A DNA stretch of 64,000 nucleotides from Sphingomonadaceae bacterium (GTDB lineage: Bacteria > Pseudomonadota > Alphaproteobacteria > Sphingomonadales > Sphingomonadaceae), in the NCBI GenBank assembly GCA_024236155.1, contig JACKLA010000001.1, positions 1,240,001 to 1,304,000 on the forward strand. Direction: 5' to 3'. Position 1 is the stretch's first letter. Each line of letters opens with the position of its first letter. This document shows positions 17,141 through 25,737 of the stretch, piece by piece. The position numbers were made by a program, and so were the translations under genes. Under the pieces are notes generated by a model. The model did no database searches. It was not told where the DNA came from and saw only the letters and a list, made by a program, of their open reading frames with translations.

Positions 17141-20047
17141 ATGACACATACCTCCCCCCGAATTCACAAACGCTTCCTCGCTGTTTCGCTGGCATCGCTT
17201 GCCATTGCGCTGGTCGCGCCATCGTCGGTTGCCGCGCAGGATGTGCAGGCGGAAGAAACGGTGGCCGGGCCTGCCTTTGCCCATGATGCGAGCGATCTCG
17301 AACACGATCCGCGCGCGATCTACGGCACGCTGCCCAATGGCCTGCGCTATGCGGTCATGCGCAATTCGACACCCAGCGAGGTGGCTGCCATTCGCATGCG
17401 GATCGATACCGGTTCGTGGAACGAGACCGAGGAGCAGCGCGGTATCGCCCACTTCCTCGAACACATGGCTTTCAACGGGTCCAAGAACGTACCCGAAGGC
17501 GAGATGATCAAGCGGCTCGAGCGGCACGGGCTGGCTTTCGGGGCGGATACCAATGCCAGCACCGGTTTCGACCAGACGGTCTACAAGCTGAACCTGCCGA
17601 CGGTCGATGAAGCGGTGATCGACGAGGCGCTGTTCCTGATGCGCGAAACGGCAAGCAACCTCACGCTCGATGCCGAAGCGATCGATCGCGAACGCGGGGT
17701 CATCGCATCGGAGAAGAGCGCGCGGGATTCGGTGTCGTTTCGTTCGCTGATCGACAATATCGGCTTCTTCACCGAGGGAAGCGGTCGGATCGACCGCCTG
17801 CCGATCGGCGCTGACGAGACCATCGCAACCATGCCGCGCAGCGAGTTCGTGCGCTATTATCAGGAGTTCTATCGCCCGGAAAACACCTTCATCGTCTTCG
17901 TCGGCGACATCGATCCGCAGGTTGCGATTGCCAAGATCGAACAGAATTTTGCCGACTGGCAGCCTTCGTCGCCCGCCGGGGCGGCGCGAGATCTTGTCGC
18001 GGCGACGGATGAGAGGGGACGGATCGGCTATTACCACGATCCCGAAGTCCTGACCTTCACAACACTGGCGACACTCTATCCCTACGAGGTGGAGACTGAC
18101 TCGGCTGAACGGCGACGCGCTTCACTGCTGCGCGGGCTTGGCAACCGGATCGTCAATCGACGACTGAGCCGGATGGTCGACGAGAACCAGGCCCCATTCC
18201 TTTCCGCAACGCTGGGCCGATATGCGCAGCGCGAGATCATCGACGGCGCGCTTATCCGCATGCGCAGCGACCCGGCAAAATGGCAGGAAAGCCTTGCGGC
18301 GGGCGATCTCGAAGTGCGGCGCGCGCTGGAGTTCGGCTTTTCGCAGGCCGAACTGGACGAGCAGATCGCCCTCTATCGCCGCAGCCTCGAAGTGGCGGTC
18401 GAACGGGCCAACACCCGCAAGACCTACGCCCAGCGCGAGTTCAACTATGTCGATGCCTTGGTCGATGCCTTTGGCGATGAGCGCGTGTTCACCTCGCCGG
18501 AGGTCGATTTGCAGCTGTTTGAAGATGCGGTGAAGGGACTTACCGTTGAACAGGTCGAGCAAGCATTCCGCACCGCCTGGGCCGGTTATGCAGAGCCGAC
18601 CATATATCTTTCAACCAGCCTCGAGATCGACAATCCCGAAGAAGAAATTACCAGCGCGCTTGCGGCAGCGCGGCAGGCGGCTGCAACCGCCCCGGAAGAA
18701 CGCGAACTGGCACCGTTCGGCTATACCGAGTTTGGGGCGCCCGGCAGGGTGATCGAGGAGCATGAAGTCGAAGCAGCCGGGGCGCAACTGATCCGCTTCG
18801 ACAACAATGTGCGTCTCAACTTCAAGCATACAGAATTCGACACGGGCACCGTGTATATCAAGCTTCGTGTTGGCGGCGGGTTCTTCTCGATGCCGCGCAA
18901 GGACGAAGGCTTGCGGCGGCTTGCGCTCAACCTGCTTTTGCGCAGCGGCGTGGAAGGCCACACTTCGGAAGACCTGCGGTCGCTGTTCGCCGGAAAGCGC
19001 GTCGGTGCCAGACCATCGTTGCGGATCGATTCCGATGCGTTTGAATTCCTAGGCGCTACCGACCGAACCGACCTGGGCGAGCAGATGAACCTGCTCGCAG
19101 CCTATCTGACAGCACCGGCCTATCGCGACGAGGTGGCGGACCAGTATCGCGATTCGATGCGCGCATGGTATCCGACGCATGATGGCGATCCGAGTTCGGT
19201 CGCTTCCAAGGAAATCCCGCGCATCGTGCGTTCGGGCGATGGGCGTTATGGCTACTCCGACCTTGAGTCCTTCCTTGCGCCTGGCGTCGATGAGGTGAGG
19301 CAATGGGTCGACCCTGAACTCAAGCAGGGAGCAATCGAAATCACCGTGGTCGGCGATATCGATCGTGAAACGGTGATTGCCGAAGTGGCGCGCACTCTCG
19401 GCGCACTGCCTCTGCGCCCGGACCCTGTCGAGGCGAACGGCGATGCGCGCAAGCTGGCTTTCCCCGAACGGCCTGCCGAACCGATCCGGCTCTATCATGC
19501 CGGCAATGATGACCAGGGGCTGGTGCGAATATACTGGGATGCGCCGGAAGCAGCGGATCGCATTGACCGCTACCGCCTGACGGTGCTGCGTGCGATCCTG
19601 CGCAACCGGATGACCGCTGTGCTGCGCGAAGAACTCGGCAGCACTTATTCGCCGGGCGTCGGGCTGGAAGGCAACGATGAAATTCCAGGTTACGGCTATA
19701 TCTTCGCCAATGTGACGATTGTGCCGGAAGATGCCGACAAGGTCCTTGTCGAGACCGAGAAGGTCGGTCGGTCGCTGGTCGACAAGCCGGTCGACGAGGA
19801 TGAATTCCAGCGCGCCATCAAGCCGATCCTTGAAGACCTGCCCAGCTCGCTCGAGAACAACGCCTACTGGATCGATGTACTCGACGATGCGCAGTCTGAC
19901 GGTGACGGTCTCGCCAGCTATGCATTGCGCAAGGCGACCTTCGAAGCGATGACGGTTGAGGATGTGAACCGCATCGCGCGGGAGGTGTTCACACGCGACA
20001 AGGTGGTCCCGATCGTGATTCTGCCCAACAGCCTGCAGCCGGAATAG
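17141..20047 (+). CDS. Exported M16 (insulysin/pitrilysin) family zinc protease
   Basis: 968 residues with a signal peptide (cleavage near VAAQ, about residue 33). The inverted zinc motif HFLEH gives H104, E107 and H108; the third ligand is expected about 76 residues on, at or near E184 in IDRERGVIASE. Four M16-type modules fit the length: an active N-terminal pair and an inactive C-terminal pair (about 500-930, with LREELGSTYSPGVGLEG, the RY-type substrate contact region). Such proteases degrade peptides or small proteins inside a closed chamber. The position 152 nt behind a TonB receptor recalls FusC, the periplasmic protease of the ferredoxin uptake system. GAAGG lies before the ATG. Confidence 0.93.
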   Translation: MTHTSPRIHKRFLAVSLASLAIALVAPSSVAAQDVQAEETVAGPAFAHDASDLEHDPRAIYGTLPNGLRYAVMRNSTPSEVAAIRMRIDTGSWNETEEQRGIAHFLEHMAFNGSKNVPEGEMIKRLERHGLAFGADTNASTGFDQTVYKLNLPTVDEAVIDEALFLMRETASNLTLDAEAIDRERGVIASEKSARDSVSFRSLIDNIGFFTEGSGRIDRLPIGADETIATMPRSEFVRYYQEFYRPENTFIVFVGDIDPQVAIAKIEQNFADWQPSSPAGAARDLVAATDERGRIGYYHDPEVLTFTTLATLYPYEVETDSAERRRASLLRGLGNRIVNRRLSRMVDENQAPFLSATLGRYAQREIIDGALIRMRSDPAKWQESLAAGDLEVRRALEFGFSQAELDEQIALYRRSLEVAVERANTRKTYAQREFNYVDALVDAFGDERVFTSPEVDLQLFEDAVKGLTVEQVEQAFRTAWAGYAEPTIYLSTSLEIDNPEEEITSALAAARQAAATAPEERELAPFGYTEFGAPGRVIEEHEVEAAGAQLIRFDNNVRLNFKHTEFDTGTVYIKLRVGGGFFSMPRKDEGLRRLALNLLLRSGVEGHTSEDLRSLFAGKRVGARPSLRIDSDAFEFLGATDRTDLGEQMNLLAAYLTAPAYRDEVADQYRDSMRAWYPTHDGDPSSVASKEIPRIVRSGDGRYGYSDLESFLAPGVDEVRQWVDPELKQGAIEITVVGDIDRETVIAEVARTLGALPLRPDPVEANGDARKLAFPERPAEPIRLYHAGNDDQGLVRIYWDAPEAADRIDRYRLTVLRAILRNRMTAVLREELGSTYSPGVGLEGNDEIPGYGYIFANVTIVPEDADKVLVETEKVGRSLVDKPVDEDEFQRAIKPILEDLPSSLENNAYWIDVLDDAQSDGDGLASYALRKATFEAMTVEDVNRIAREVFTRDKVVPIVILPNSLQPE

Positions 20048-20074
20048 CGTTGGCGGCCGCACTCAACCTGACCC

Positions 20075-21697
20075 TTAGATCGCGCTGAACCGCCGGAAGC
20101 TGCCCCCGTCCGCAATCACTTCGCGCGCGCAATTGTGGCCCGGCGCACCGGTCACGCCGCCGCCGGGGTGGGTGCCTGCGCCACACATGTAGAGCCCCTT
20201 CACCGGCCCGCGATACGCGCCGTTGCCCAGGACGGGCCGTGCCGACCAAAGCTGGTCGAGGCTCATATGCCCGTGCATGATGTCGCCGCCGACGAGGCCG
20301 AACTTGTCGTAAAGTCCCTTGGGGCTGAGCACTTGCTGTCCCAGGATCGAAGCGCGGAAGCCGGGCGCCTGCGCCTCGACCGTGTCGATGATCGTATCGG
20401 CGGCTGCCCCCTCCTCGTCATCCCAGTCACGCGGAGTTCCATCTTCATTGGCGGGCAGTTCGGGCGCGAATTGCTGGCAGAACAGGCTGGCGACATGCTG
20501 TCCCGCAGGGGCGAGGCTGTCGTCGACCGTGCTCGGGATGAGCATCTCGACAATCGGCTGTTTCGACCAGCCATGCGCCTTCGCATCGAGGAAGGCCTTG
20601 TCCATGTATTCGAGTGTCGGGGCGAGAATGATGCCCGACTGGTGATGCTCGCCCGACTCGGGCAGGGCCGTGAACTTCGGCAATTCGCTGAGCGCCACAT
20701 TCATGCGGAAGGTGCCGCCACCGGCCTTGAAGCCGCGCATCCGGCGGCGGAAATCCTCAGGCTGGTGGTCCTCGGCCAGCATCTTGCCATAGAGCAGCCG
20801 GGGGCCGACATTGGCGATTACGCGCCCGGCCGCGATCTCCTCTCCGCTTTTGAGCCGGACGCCTGCGACCCTGTCTCCATCTACGAGGACTTCGGCCACC
20901 GGTGCTTCGAGGCTGATCTCGACCCCGCACTGGCGGCACACATTGGCCATGATCTGCGTGATCGTGCCCATGCCGCCCACCGAGTGACCCCAAGCGCCCT
21001 TCTTGCCGTTGACCTCGCCGAACACGTGGTGGAGCAGGACATAGGCGCTGCCCGGCGTGTCGGGCGAAGCATAGTTGCCGACAACTGCATCGAAACCAAA
21101 GGCGGCCTTGACTGCCTCGCTTTCGAACCACTGGCCAAGGAAGCTGGTGGCCGACTTGGTGAACAGGTCGAGGATGTCGCGCTTCGCCTCGAGGTCGAGT
21201 TTCGCCATGCCCCAGCCCTGCGATGCGCCTGCCAGCAGCGTGCGCAGCCCCTCTCCGACATTGGGCGGGGATTTGAGCGCGAGGTCGCGCAGCACTTCGG
21301 CCACGCCTTCCAGCGCGTCATAATAGGTCGGCAGCGTCTCGGCATCGCGATTGCTGAACTTGCGGAACTCGGCCTGCGTCCGTTCGAGGCCGCCGCCGAG
21401 CTTCAGATAGCCGCCATCCTCCTGCGGCAGGAAATTAGAGATCGGGCGTTCGATCACGCGGTATCCGTGATCGTGCAGTCGCATATCGGCGATGACCTTG
21501 GGCTGGAGCAGGCTGACGGTGTAGCTCGCCACCGAATTGCGGAACCCCGGGTGAAATTCCTCGGTCACTGCCGCGCCGCCTACCACATCGCGCCGTTCGA
21601 CGATGCGTACCTTCAGCCCGGCTTGCGCAAGGTAGAATGCACAGACGAGGCCGTTATGGCCTGCGCCGATGATCACAGCGTCGTATTTCCGGGTCAT
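20075..21697 (-). CDS. FAD-dependent oxidoreductase, PYROXD2/phytoene-dehydrogenase-like
   Basis: 540 residues from MTRKYDAVIIGAGHNG. The N-terminal dinucleotide-binding motif (GAGHNGLVCAFYLAQAG, acidic ER at strand 2 end) binds FAD, and a C-terminal FAD motif MCGAGTHPGGGVTGAPGHN closes the fold. This matches the NAD(P)/FAD-dependent oxidoreductases annotated as PYROXD2 or phytoene-dehydrogenase-related. No carotenoid genes are nearby, so a carotenoid role is not supported. The longer frame to 21835 is an artefact of the GC-rich leader. It ends just 27 nt from the end of the convergent M16 gene. Confidence 0.88.
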   Translation of the reverse strand: MTRKYDAVIIGAGHNGLVCAFYLAQAGLKVRIVERRDVVGGAAVTEEFHPGFRNSVASYTVSLLQPKVIADMRLHDHGYRVIERPISNFLPQEDGGYLKLGGGLERTQAEFRKFSNRDAETLPTYYDALEGVAEVLRDLALKSPPNVGEGLRTLLAGASQGWGMAKLDLEAKRDILDLFTKSATSFLGQWFESEAVKAAFGFDAVVGNYASPDTPGSAYVLLHHVFGEVNGKKGAWGHSVGGMGTITQIMANVCRQCGVEISLEAPVAEVLVDGDRVAGVRLKSGEEIAAGRVIANVGPRLLYGKMLAEDHQPEDFRRRMRGFKAGGGTFRMNVALSELPKFTALPESGEHHQSGIILAPTLEYMDKAFLDAKAHGWSKQPIVEMLIPSTVDDSLAPAGQHVASLFCQQFAPELPANEDGTPRDWDDEEGAAADTIIDTVEAQAPGFRASILGQQVLSPKGLYDKFGLVGGDIMHGHMSLDQLWSARPVLGNGAYRGPVKGLYMCGAGTHPGGGVTGAPGHNCAREVIADGGSFRRFSAI

Positions 21698-21738
21698 GCG
21701 TGGCTCCGGCCCACAGGGCGCGATGTTATCGCCAAACC

Positions 21739-22374
21739 TTACCCCATCAACTCCCGCACGAACGGGATCAGGCCCGTCTGACGGGTGCGTTTCATGCGTT
21801 CCGCGTGCAGGATCTCGCGCACTTTCACGAAGCATTCGTCCACGTCGTCATTGATCACGACATAGTCATATTCCGCCCAGTGGCTGATCTCTGCACGGGC
21901 GCGGTCCATGCGGCGGTCGATCACGTCCTCGCTATCCTGCGCGCGGGTTTCGAGCCGGTGGCGCAGTTCGGTGAGGCTGGGCGGCAGGATGAAGACGGTA
22001 ACCACGTCCTGGTCGTCCTTCTGCTTCAACTGCTGCGTACCCTGCCAGTCGATATCGAACAGGAAATCCTCGCCCTGTTTCAATCCCTTGCGGATATACC
22101 CCTTGGGCGTCCCATATTTGTTACCGAACACCTCGGCCCATTCGTAGAAATCGTCTTCCTCGACCATCCGGTCGAATTTCTCGTCGCTGACGAAGTGATA
22201 ATCGATCCCGTCGACTTCGCCCGGGCGTTTGGGCCGCGTCGTGGCGGAGACCGACAGCCGAATGTCGTCATCCGCGCCCAGCAGCTTGTGCGAGATGGTG
22301 GTCTTCCCCGCGCCCGAAGGCGAGGAGAGGATGAACATCAGTCCACGTCGGTGAAGAGTGCTTTGATCGGCCAT
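21739..22374 (-). CDS. gmk: Guanylate kinase
   Basis: 211 residues. P-loop SSPSGAGKTT (about 17-26), GMP-binding SVSATTRPKRPGEVDGIDYHF, and lid residues RMDRARAEI. It phosphorylates GMP to GDP in purine nucleotide metabolism. The extra short N-terminal MADQSTLHRRGLM is normal for the alphaproteobacterial form. Length matches the family. Confidence 0.96.
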   Translation of the reverse strand: MADQSTLHRRGLMFILSSPSGAGKTTISHKLLGADDDIRLSVSATTRPKRPGEVDGIDYHFVSDEKFDRMVEEDDFYEWAEVFGNKYGTPKGYIRKGLKQGEDFLFDIDWQGTQQLKQKDDQDVVTVFILPPSLTELRHRLETRAQDSEDVIDRRMDRARAEISHWAEYDYVVINDDVDECFVKVREILHAERMKRTRQTGLIPFVRELMG

Positions 22375-22430
22375 AGGTGCCTTTGCACGCGAAGCGCGGA
22401 AGGAATCAAGTGGCGCGCTGTGCGAAAGCC

Positions 22431-22838
22431 CTATTCGTCCGCAATCGGTGCGGTCGCCGCGCCATCCGTCCGGCTGGCCTTGAGCCGCCTGCCGCCGCGA
22501 TCGAACAGGTTCTTGGCCAGCAGGCCGGTGCCGACAAGTGCCGCGCCGATGGCGGAACCGGTGGCGATTTTTGCCAGTTTGCGCGTGGCGACCTGTTTGC
22601 CAACCACGCGTTTCGCGCCGATCTGTTTCGCGGCTTCCTTGCCGTCATCCTGCTTCAGCAGATGCTTGTCGATCGTGCTGCGCAGCGCATAGGCGCCCGC
22701 CTTCATCGCCAGATCGGCAATGACCAGCTTGGCCAAGGGTGCAGCGGGTATCTCGATGGCCTTTTCGACCGGCTCGAGGCCAGTCGCATCATGGCTGTCA
22801 GCAAGCTGAGTGTGCGGGGTGGTGCGTTTCCGGGCCAT
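22431..22838 (-). CDS. Conserved hypothetical protein with one weak membrane segment
   Basis: 135 residues, basic. The N-terminal half is hydrophilic; residues about 90-112 (IATGSAIGAALVGTGLLAKNLF) could form a glycine/alanine-rich membrane helix. The C-terminus is Arg/Lys-rich. It lies between sspB and gmk on the same strand with short gaps, so it is probably co-transcribed with them. I do not recognise a family or function; codon use looks like that of its neighbours, and it is likely a real sphingomonad gene. Confidence 0.65.
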   Translation of the reverse strand: MARKRTTPHTQLADSHDATGLEPVEKAIEIPAAPLAKLVIADLAMKAGAYALRSTIDKHLLKQDDGKEAAKQIGAKRVVGKQVATRKLAKIATGSAIGAALVGTGLLAKNLFDRGGRRLKASRTDGAATAPIADE

Positions 22839-22856
22839 GGATGCTCCGCGCGGGCG

Positions 22857-23372
22857 CTATTTCTTGCGACCGAAATCCACGGTCACGACATTGCTGCCAT
22901 CTTCGCTGCCGGTGGCCGCAGGATGGTCGCCTGCTTCACCGTCGCTGCCGGGGGCATCATTCTCGGCATCGTCATGCGCCTCGGGCGCCATATCGGCAAC
23001 GCTGGCCTGGAATTGCAGGCCAAAATCGACCGCCGGGTCGACAAAGGCGGTGATGGCGGAAAAGGGCACGTCGAGCTTGGCCGGGACCTGGTTGAAGCTG
23101 AGGCCGACCGAAAACCCGTCATCGCGCACGTTCAAATCCCAGAACTTGTTTTGCAGCACGATGGTCATCTCGTCCGGGAAACGCTCGCGCAGGCTCTTGG
23201 GAATGTCCACGCCGGGCGCGCCGGTCTTGAAGGTGATATAGAAATGGTGCGCGCCGGGCAGTTCGCCGCCACCCTGCTCGATTTCACCCAGCACGCGGCC
23301 AACCACTGCGCGCAGGGCCTCCTGCACGATTTCGTCATAGGGGATCAGGCTATCGGGCGCATCGTCGCTCAT
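22857..23372 (-). CDS. sspB: SspB-like ClpXP adaptor
   Basis: 171 residues. The N-terminal domain (IPYDEIVQEALRAVVGRVL, HHFYITFKTGAPGVDIP, LRERFPDEMTIVLQNKFWDL, FSVGLSFN) is the substrate-tag-binding beta fold of alphaproteobacterial SspB. The middle is an acidic flexible linker (about 130-160), and the extreme C-terminal NVVTVDFGRKK is the hydrophobic tail that docks on the ClpX zinc-binding domain. It delivers ssrA-tagged and specific substrates to ClpXP. The hisB gene is divergent about 85 bases away. Confidence 0.9.
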   Translation of the reverse strand: MSDDAPDSLIPYDEIVQEALRAVVGRVLGEIEQGGGELPGAHHFYITFKTGAPGVDIPKSLRERFPDEMTIVLQNKFWDLNVRDDGFSVGLSFNQVPAKLDVPFSAITAFVDPAVDFGLQFQASVADMAPEAHDDAENDAPGSDGEAGDHPAATGSEDGSNVVTVDFGRKK

Positions 23373-23456
23373 GGGTGCCTAGGTGGCGGGGCAAGTGATT
23401 GCGGTCAAGCGGGAAAGCTTGCGCCATCCACGTCCTTGCGTATAGCGCAGGCCATC

Positions 23457-24050
23457 ATGCGTATGGCCAGCATCACCCGCAACACGGCGGAAACGAAGAT
23501 CGCCATCGAGGTCAATCTCGACGGCACCGGTGCATATGAAATTTCGACCGGGATCGGCTTTCTCGATCACATGGTCGAACAGTTCAGCCGCCATTCGTTG
23601 ATCGACGTGAAGATGACGATCGATGGGGACCTTCATGTCGATCAGCATCACACCACGGAAGACAGCGCGCTGGCGCTCGGTCAGGCGCTGGCAGAGGCGC
23701 TGGGCGACAAGGGCGGGATAGGCCGCTACGGCATGGCTTATTCGCCGATGGACGAAACGCTGGCGCGGGTTTCGCTCGATATTTCGGGGCGGCCCTATCT
23801 CGTATGGAAAGCCGGGTTCAGCCAGGAAAAGCTCGGTGAATGGGATACCGAGCTGATCGAACACTGGTTCCACTCGGTCGCGCAGACCTGCGGACTGACG
23901 CTGCATGTCGAGCTGCTCTATGGCAGCAACAACCACCACATCTGCGAAAGCATCTACAAAGGCTTCGCCCGCGCCATGCGGCAGGCGGTCGAACTCGACG
24001 CACGCAAGGGCGGCGCGATCCCGAGTACCAAGGGCACGCTCAATGGGTGA
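23457..24050 (+). CDS. hisB: Imidazoleglycerol-phosphate dehydratase
   Basis: 197 residues (start MRMASITRNT; a second ATG at 23463 is possible). Manganese-binding histidine motifs are present: GFLDHMVEQFSRHS, DLHVDQHHTTEDSALALG and GSNNHHICESIYKGFARA. It catalyses the sixth step of histidine synthesis. It is the monofunctional form without the phosphatase domain, and its final 8 nt overlap hisH. Confidence 0.96.
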   Translation: MRMASITRNTAETKIAIEVNLDGTGAYEISTGIGFLDHMVEQFSRHSLIDVKMTIDGDLHVDQHHTTEDSALALGQALAEALGDKGGIGRYGMAYSPMDETLARVSLDISGRPYLVWKAGFSQEKLGEWDTELIEHWFHSVAQTCGLTLHVELLYGSNNHHICESIYKGFARAMRQAVELDARKGGAIPSTKGTLNG

Positions 24051-24669
24051 GGTAACTGCGCTGGTCGATTACGGCGCGGGCAATCTCCATTCTGTCGAAA
24101 ATGCGCTGCGCAAGGTCGGGGCGAATGTCTCGGTTACTGCCGATCCCGACGTGATCCGCGCGGCGGACCGGATCGTGTTGCCGGGCGTCGGCAGCTTCAA
24201 GGCTTGCGCAGAGGGTTTGCGCGCTGCCGAGGGCGTGATCGAGGCGATGCATGAGCGGGTTTTCGTTGGCGGTGCGCCTTTCCTTGGCATTTGCGTGGGC
24301 ATGCAACTGCTCGCCGAGCAGGGGCTGGAGCATGGCCGGACCGAAGGCCTGGGCTGGATCGATGGTGGGGTGCGGCTGATCGAACCCTCGGACCCGAGTG
24401 TGAAAGTCCCGCATATGGGCTGGAACGATGTCGCCGCCATGCCGCATGCGCGCGGGCACGCGGTGATTGAGGGCGGGGAGGCTTATTTCCTCCACTCCTA
24501 TCACTTCAAGGTGCGCCACCATGAGGATGTGCTGGCGATGACCGACCATGGCGGCGGACTGGTCGCAGCGGTGGGGCGCGAGAATTTCCTCGGGGTGCAG
24601 TTCCACCCGGAAAAGAGCCAGGCCTACGGGCTGACCTTGCTGGAAAGGTTTTTGGAATGGAAACCGTGA
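24043..24669 (+). CDS. hisH: Imidazole glycerol phosphate synthase, glutaminase subunit
   Basis: 208 residues starting MGEVTALVDYGAGN. Class I glutamine amidotransferase: oxyanion loop GVGSF, nucleophile Cys in FLGICVGMQLL, and the His/Glu pair in VQFHPEKSQ. It supplies ammonia to HisF. It overlaps hisB by 8 nt; a large palindromic element separates it from hisA. Confidence 0.96.
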   Translation: MGEVTALVDYGAGNLHSVENALRKVGANVSVTADPDVIRAADRIVLPGVGSFKACAEGLRAAEGVIEAMHERVFVGGAPFLGICVGMQLLAEQGLEHGRTEGLGWIDGGVRLIEPSDPSVKVPHMGWNDVAAMPHARGHAVIEGGEAYFLHSYHFKVRHHEDVLAMTDHGGGLVAAVGRENFLGVQFHPEKSQAYGLTLLERFLEWKP

Positions 24670-24672
24670 AAT

Positions 24673-24805
24673 CCTCCCCGAAACGGGGAGGGGGACCATC
24701 CGCAGGATGGTGGAGGGGCACCTTCGGATGTTCGGAACGCTTGCAGGTGCCCCTCCACCCCGAGCCGCTGCGAGTCTCGCGGTCCCCCTCCCCCGTGGGG
24801 GGAGG
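24673..24805. repeat. Long nested palindromic element between hisH and hisA
   Basis: Inner perfect 15-bp inverted repeat at 24709-24723 and 24745-24759 (GGTGGAGGGGCACCT). Outer perfect 13-bp inverted repeat at 24685-24697 and 24781-24793 (GGGGAGGGGGACC). Small hairpins flank both ends. The downstream end contains GGGGGGAGGA, which is the ribosome site of hisA (ATG 24809). It looks like a small intergenic repeat inserted in the operon. Confidence 0.85.
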
Positions 24806-24808
24806 AAT

Positions 24809-25537
24809 ATGATCGTCTTCCCAGCCATCGATCTCAAGCAGGGGCAGGTCGTGCGCCTTGCCGAAGGCGATATGGACCGCGCGACCGTCTATGGCGACAA
24901 TCCCGCCGCGCAGGCGACGCTGTTTGCCGAGGCCGGGGCAGGGCACCTGCATGTGGTTGATCTCGATGGCAGTTTTGCCGGGTCGGCGCAGAACCGCGAG
25001 GCGGTGGAAAGCATCGTCGCGGCGTTTCCCGGCCATGTCCAGCTGGGCGGCGGCATCCGCAAGCGCGAGGATGTCGAGGGCTGGTTCGACGCGGGCGTGG
25101 CGCGGATCGTGATGGGTTCGGCGGCGCTGAAAGACCCGGAATTCGTCAAGGACATGGCGCGCGAGTTTCCCGGCGGCATCGTCGTCGCGGTCGACGCGAA
25201 GGACGGCATGGTCGCGACCGAAGGCTGGGCGGATGTGTCCGACGTGCCGGTGATCGACCTTGCCCGCAGGTTCGAGGATGCAGGCGTCGCCGCGCTGCTG
25301 TTCACCGATATCGGGCGCGACGGGTTGCTCAAGGGCGTCAACATCGATGCGACGGTCGATCTTGCACGGCGGGTCGATATCCCGGTGATCGCCAGCGGCG
25401 GGGTGAAAGGCATCGACGATATCCATGTCCTGTCGATCCATGCGCATGAGGGGATCGAGGGCGTGATTACCGGGCGCGCGCTGTATGATGGTCGGCTGGA
25501 TCTGGCAGCGGCGATTGCGATGGGAGCGAGGGGGTGA
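24809..25537 (+). CDS. hisA: ProFAR isomerase
   Basis: 242 residues, TIM barrel. N-terminal PAIDLKQGQVVRL carries the first catalytic Asp; FTDIGRDGLLKGVN contains the second; the phosphate-binding loops are LGGGIRKREDV and IASGGVKG. It isomerises 5'-ProFAR to PRFAR in histidine synthesis. GGAGGA, supplied by the end of the palindromic element, precedes the ATG by three bases. The longer frame upstream runs through the repeat and is not protein-like. Confidence 0.96.
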   Translation: MIVFPAIDLKQGQVVRLAEGDMDRATVYGDNPAAQATLFAEAGAGHLHVVDLDGSFAGSAQNREAVESIVAAFPGHVQLGGGIRKREDVEGWFDAGVARIVMGSAALKDPEFVKDMAREFPGGIVVAVDAKDGMVATEGWADVSDVPVIDLARRFEDAGVAALLFTDIGRDGLLKGVNIDATVDLARRVDIPVIASGGVKGIDDIHVLSIHAHEGIEGVITGRALYDGRLDLAAAIAMGARG

Positions 25538-25737
25538 ACTGGCTCATCTACATATACGGAGTGATCGGTGCGCTTGCATTGATCGAAATTTACTACGCGC
25601 TCACGACGCGGGAAGTGGCATGGCCGCTGTTCGGCTTGCGCCGCAAAAGAGCAGGTAGTCCCGCGTTGTTCTGGGGTTTGATCGTATTCTGGGCAGTCGT
25701 GTTCGTCGGTTCGATTTACTCGGCAACTTCGCCATGA
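25534..25737 (+). CDS. Small two-helix membrane protein within the his operon
   Basis: 67 residues, GTG start overlapping the hisA stop (GTGA) and ending in a four-base ATGA overlap with hisF. Two hydrophobic helices (about 3-22 and 44-63) flank a basic loop (LRRKRAG). The tight double overlap argues that it is translated. I do not recognise a family; it has no evident role in histidine synthesis. Confidence 0.7.
   Translation: MNWLIYIYGVIGALALIEIYYALTTREVAWPLFGLRRKRAGSPALFWGLIVFWAVVFVGSIYSATSP

Noticed and set aside
11651..20047. Lasso-peptide import cluster
   Set aside because: FecI/FecR/TonB receptor groups accompany lasso peptides in sphingomonads, but no precursor, cyclase, B-protein or serine-type isopeptidase is present; the protease is M16.
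20135..21781. 548-codon open frame antisense to the oxidoreductase
   Set aside because: The minus strand has both FAD motifs; this frame is compositional noise.
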